DNA of 64,000 nt from Priestia koreensis (GTDB lineage: Bacteria > Bacillota > Bacilli > Bacillales > Bacillaceae_H), in the NCBI RefSeq assembly GCF_001274935.1, contig NZ_LILC01000002.1:757715-821714 (forward strand), read 5' to 3'. The notes under the pieces were generated by a model that worked only from the letters and a program-made list of their open reading frames with translations, did no database searches and was not told the DNA's origin. This document shows, piece after piece, positions 61,908 to 64,000 of the stretch; positions within the stretch are counted from its first letter, which is position 1, and every line of letters begins with the position of its first letter. Made by a program: the position numbers and the translations under genes.

Positions 61908-62244
61908 AAAACCTTCCTTTAACATTCAGATTTATTTGAACGTTTTAATTATATGTGATAAATCCATAAAATGGAATATTTATTTTAGAAATTTTTTTGG
62001 CATAGGATAGAAGGTTAATTACTCGTTGTCCAAATCAGTCCTATTTTAAAACGTAGCGCTGTGGTGTTTTATTTTTGGCAGCGTAGTAAAGAAAGAGGAA
62101 ATGATCATAAGAGCAACGAAAGAAACGAATGGATAAATCGTCTAGCTTATCAATAAACGTCTATTATGGTAGGATAATAAAGAAGTACATATAAAAGCGT
62201 TTCACGCACATGAAAAGCGAAAGTTTAGAAAGGGGCTATTTCAT
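61908..62244. other. intergenic stretch, no gene seen
   Basis: About 337 AT-rich bases between divergent genes. TAACATTCAGATTTATTTGA-type sequence near 61920 may be an operator, and -10-like TATAAT motifs occur, but none is convincing. Confidence 0.4.
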
Positions 62245-63345
62245 ATGAAAGAGCGTTTACAAAAAGTAACAAGTTGGTTGCAGGAAGAAAAACATCCGGC
62301 AGCATTTATTCATTCAACTGAAAATGTTTTTTACTTAACGGGATTCTTTACAGATCCTCATGAACGTTTAATGGGGCTATTCGTATTCCAAGAAGCGGCG
62401 CCATTATTTGTATGTCCTGCAATGGAAGTATCACAGGCTCGTGATGCTGGCTGGGACGGCGATGTGGTAGGATATGAAGACCATGAAAATCCATGGGAGC
62501 TAATTGAGGCAGCTCTTCAAACACGCGAGCTTCCGGAAATCGGGACGGTTGCAGTAGAGAAAGAATTGTTATCTTATGCACGTGCCGAAGAACTATTAAA
62601 GCTATACCCAACGGCAACGCTTGTAGCAGCAGAAGAGTCATTAAATGAGCTTCGTTTAGTAAAAGAGCCAAAAGAAGTGGAAATTTTAAAGCACGCAGCG
62701 GCTCTTGCTGATTACGGTGTACAAGTAGGGATAGAAGCACTAAAAGAAGGCGTAACAGAAATGGACGTTTTAGCGAAAATTGAGTATGAGTTAAAACGTA
62801 AAGGAATTCGCGAAATGTCATTCTCAACAATGGTGTTATTTGGTGAGAAAACAGGTCAGCCACACGGTAATCCAGGCCTTCGTACGCTTAAAAAAGGCGA
62901 CTTCGTTCTCTTTGACCTTGGAGTGGTCTATGAGGGCTATTGCTCAGACATTACGCGTACAGTTGTATTCGGTTCAGCGAATGAGCAGCAAAAAGAAATC
63001 TATAATACGGTATTAAAAGCACAGCTTGCTGCACTTGATGCAAGTAAGCCTGGAACGCGTATTGGAGATTTAGATCTTGTTGCGCGTGATATTATTACGG
63101 AAGCGGGATACGGTGATAAATTCCCTCATCGTCTTGGCCACGGTCTTGGAATTAGCGTTCATGAATATCCGTCTATGAGTAAAAACAACGATAACCTATT
63201 AAAAGAAGGAATGGCTTATACAATTGAGCCAGGAATTTACGATGCAGAAATTGGCGGCGTTCGTATTGAGGATGACGTCATTATTACGAAAGATGGTCAT
63301 GAGACTCTAACAAAATTCCCGAAAGAACTACAGATCATTCAGTAA
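62245..63345 (+). CDS. M24 family Xaa-Pro peptidase (YkvY-like)
   Basis: A 366-residue aminopeptidase P/prolidase. The N-terminal creatinase domain (AAFIHSTENVFYLTGFF) is followed by the pita-bread fold with the dinuclear metal ligands Asp in FVLFDLGVVYEGYCSDITRT, His in FPHRLGHGLGISVHEYPSM, and the two Glu in AYTIEPGIYDAEIGGVRIED. It removes N-terminal residues before proline in the cytosol. GAAAGGGG precedes ATG 62245. Confidence 0.93.
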   Translation: MKERLQKVTSWLQEEKHPAAFIHSTENVFYLTGFFTDPHERLMGLFVFQEAAPLFVCPAMEVSQARDAGWDGDVVGYEDHENPWELIEAALQTRELPEIGTVAVEKELLSYARAEELLKLYPTATLVAAEESLNELRLVKEPKEVEILKHAAALADYGVQVGIEALKEGVTEMDVLAKIEYELKRKGIREMSFSTMVLFGEKTGQPHGNPGLRTLKKGDFVLFDLGVVYEGYCSDITRTVVFGSANEQQKEIYNTVLKAQLAALDASKPGTRIGDLDLVARDIITEAGYGDKFPHRLGHGLGISVHEYPSMSKNNDNLLKEGMAYTIEPGIYDAEIGGVRIEDDVIITKDGHETLTKFPKELQIIQ

Positions 63346-63360
63346 GTTACTGATCAATAG

Positions 63361-63394
63361 AAAAAGCGAGTAGATTTCTCTACTCGCTTTTTTG
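63361..63394. terminator. bidirectional terminator
   Basis: AAAAAGCGAGTAGA / TCTACTCGCTTTTTT between the peptidase and the HxlR gene. Confidence 0.88.
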
Positions 63395-63397
63395 TCG

Positions 63398-63751
63398 TTA
63401 TTCAACAGAAGGCTGGACTAACGCTTCACTTTTATCAGGAAAGGTCTTATCAATATGACATTCTCCCCACGTGCAAAGCATATCAAGGATCTTTTCTAAC
63501 GACCATCCGTAATCTGTTAAGGAATATTCAACCTTTGGTGGTACTTGATTATAGATCTTTCGTGTTAAGACGCCGTCTTCTTCAAGCTCACGCAGTTGCT
63601 GTGTCAGCATTTTTTGCGTGATGCCAGGCATCAGTTTTTTTAATTCGCTTGTGCGTTTTGTGCCCTTTGTGAGATGACAAAGGATCACCACTTTCCACTT
63701 ACCTCCGATAACTTCAAGCGTTGCTTCAACTGGAATATTATATCGTTTCAC
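63398..63751 (-). CDS. HxlR-family transcriptional regulator
   Basis: A 117-residue winged-helix regulator. PVEATLEVIGGKWKVVILCH, TSELKKLMPGITQKMLTQQL, RELEEDGVLTRKIYNQVPPK, VEYSLTDYGWSLEKIL are the conserved blocks. A Cys in VVILCHLTK and one in MLCTWGECH could make it redox-sensitive, like YodB or HypR. GGGAGG nine bases before GTG 63751 sets the start. A palindrome lies upstream. Confidence 0.9.
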   Translation of the reverse strand: MKRYNIPVEATLEVIGGKWKVVILCHLTKGTKRTSELKKLMPGITQKMLTQQLRELEEDGVLTRKIYNQVPPKVEYSLTDYGWSLEKILDMLCTWGECHIDKTFPDKSEALVQPSVE

Positions 63752-63773
63752 TTTATTTTACCTCCCAAATGAA

Positions 63774-63793
63774 ATAGTTCATATCGTAACTAT
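63774..63793. promoter_or_regulatory. candidate HxlR operator
   Basis: ATAGTT (63774-63779) and AACTAT (63788-63793) form a perfect inverted repeat with an eight-base spacer, 22 bases upstream of the HxlR start. The remaining 63794-64000 shows no gene. Confidence 0.45.
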
Positions 63794-64000
63794 TGCACGG
63801 GTGTTTTCATTACTTTCTGGTACTTCTACACGGTTTGTACGTTCTATCATAGCACCATTCACTTTCCTTTGCCAAGTTCTTGAGACGACATCGAAAGATA
63901 TACGTTACTTCTAAGTACCTATACTACTTAAAAGTGCGTACTTCCTTAAGGGAAAGTCCTCGTGCATAATGAGTAACAGATGTTGATGACACATCAAATA

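Overview
This 64-kb window looks like chromosome from a low-GC Gram-positive endospore-former of the Bacillaceae, probably close to Bacillus or Priestia. The evidence is consistent: strong AGGAGG-type ribosome binding sites, frequent TTG and GTG starts, intrinsic terminators between most genes, lipobox lipoproteins, and a run of genes matching the Bacillus subtilis yhdZ (srtN), yhdQ-like MerR, yhdP (mpfA) and yhdY neighbourhood. Everything here is read from sequence and remembered family knowledge; no database search was run.

Layout. 0-17 kb is ordinary core and accessory chromosome: a DUF3885 gene cut by the left edge, a GNAT acetyltransferase, a secreted CAP-domain protein, an acyl-CoA thioesterase, a small secreted helical protein just upstream of the secretion-stress two-component system cssRS, several unknown genes, pfkA, the sirtuin srtN, a MerR regulator, a CNNM/CorC Mg exporter homologue and a MscS channel. 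A minisatellite-like repeat block fills 16.99-17.37 kb. 17.4-20.9 kb holds a carboxymuconolactone decarboxylase-like protein, a LysR regulator divergent from a 3-hydroxybutyrate dehydrogenase-like SDR, and an aldo/keto reductase.

21.2-37.2 kb is the most striking part: a single-strand run of 15 tightly packed genes. It has a lipoprotein solute-binding protein and two permeases (no ATPase), a GntR regulator fused to a cytoplasmic solute-binding-protein domain, an MDR dehydrogenase, four Gfo/Idh/MocA dehydrogenases, a large FAD oxidoreductase, an AXE1-type esterase, a xylose-isomerase-like TIM barrel, an NAD epimerase, a DHDPS-family aldolase and one orphan protein. There is no sugar kinase and no glycoside hydrolase. 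It looks like an oxidative, non-phosphorylative catabolic pathway for an unidentified carbohydrate or cyclitol derivative.

37.3-43.3 kb looks like a decayed island: a tRNA-Thr followed by a stop-riddled tyrosine integrase remnant, a membrane-anchored coiled-coil protein with a GIY-YIG-like T5orf172 domain, an overlapping antitoxin/PIN-toxin pair, a lipoprotein, and several small unknown genes.

43.3-64 kb returns to typical chromosome: VOC proteins, a fused DhaKL dihydroxyacetone kinase, an NhaC-type antiporter, a GH25 muramidase, a purine-catabolism cluster (pucA, B, D, C, E type xanthine dehydrogenase), a cobalamin riboswitch controlling a NiCoT cobalt transporter, a DeoR-iolW-UPF0303 operon, an ArsR-MFS operon, an M24 peptidase and an HxlR regulator. 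Two intergenic regions (4.6 and 59.2 kb) carry hairpins sharing a conserved apical motif.
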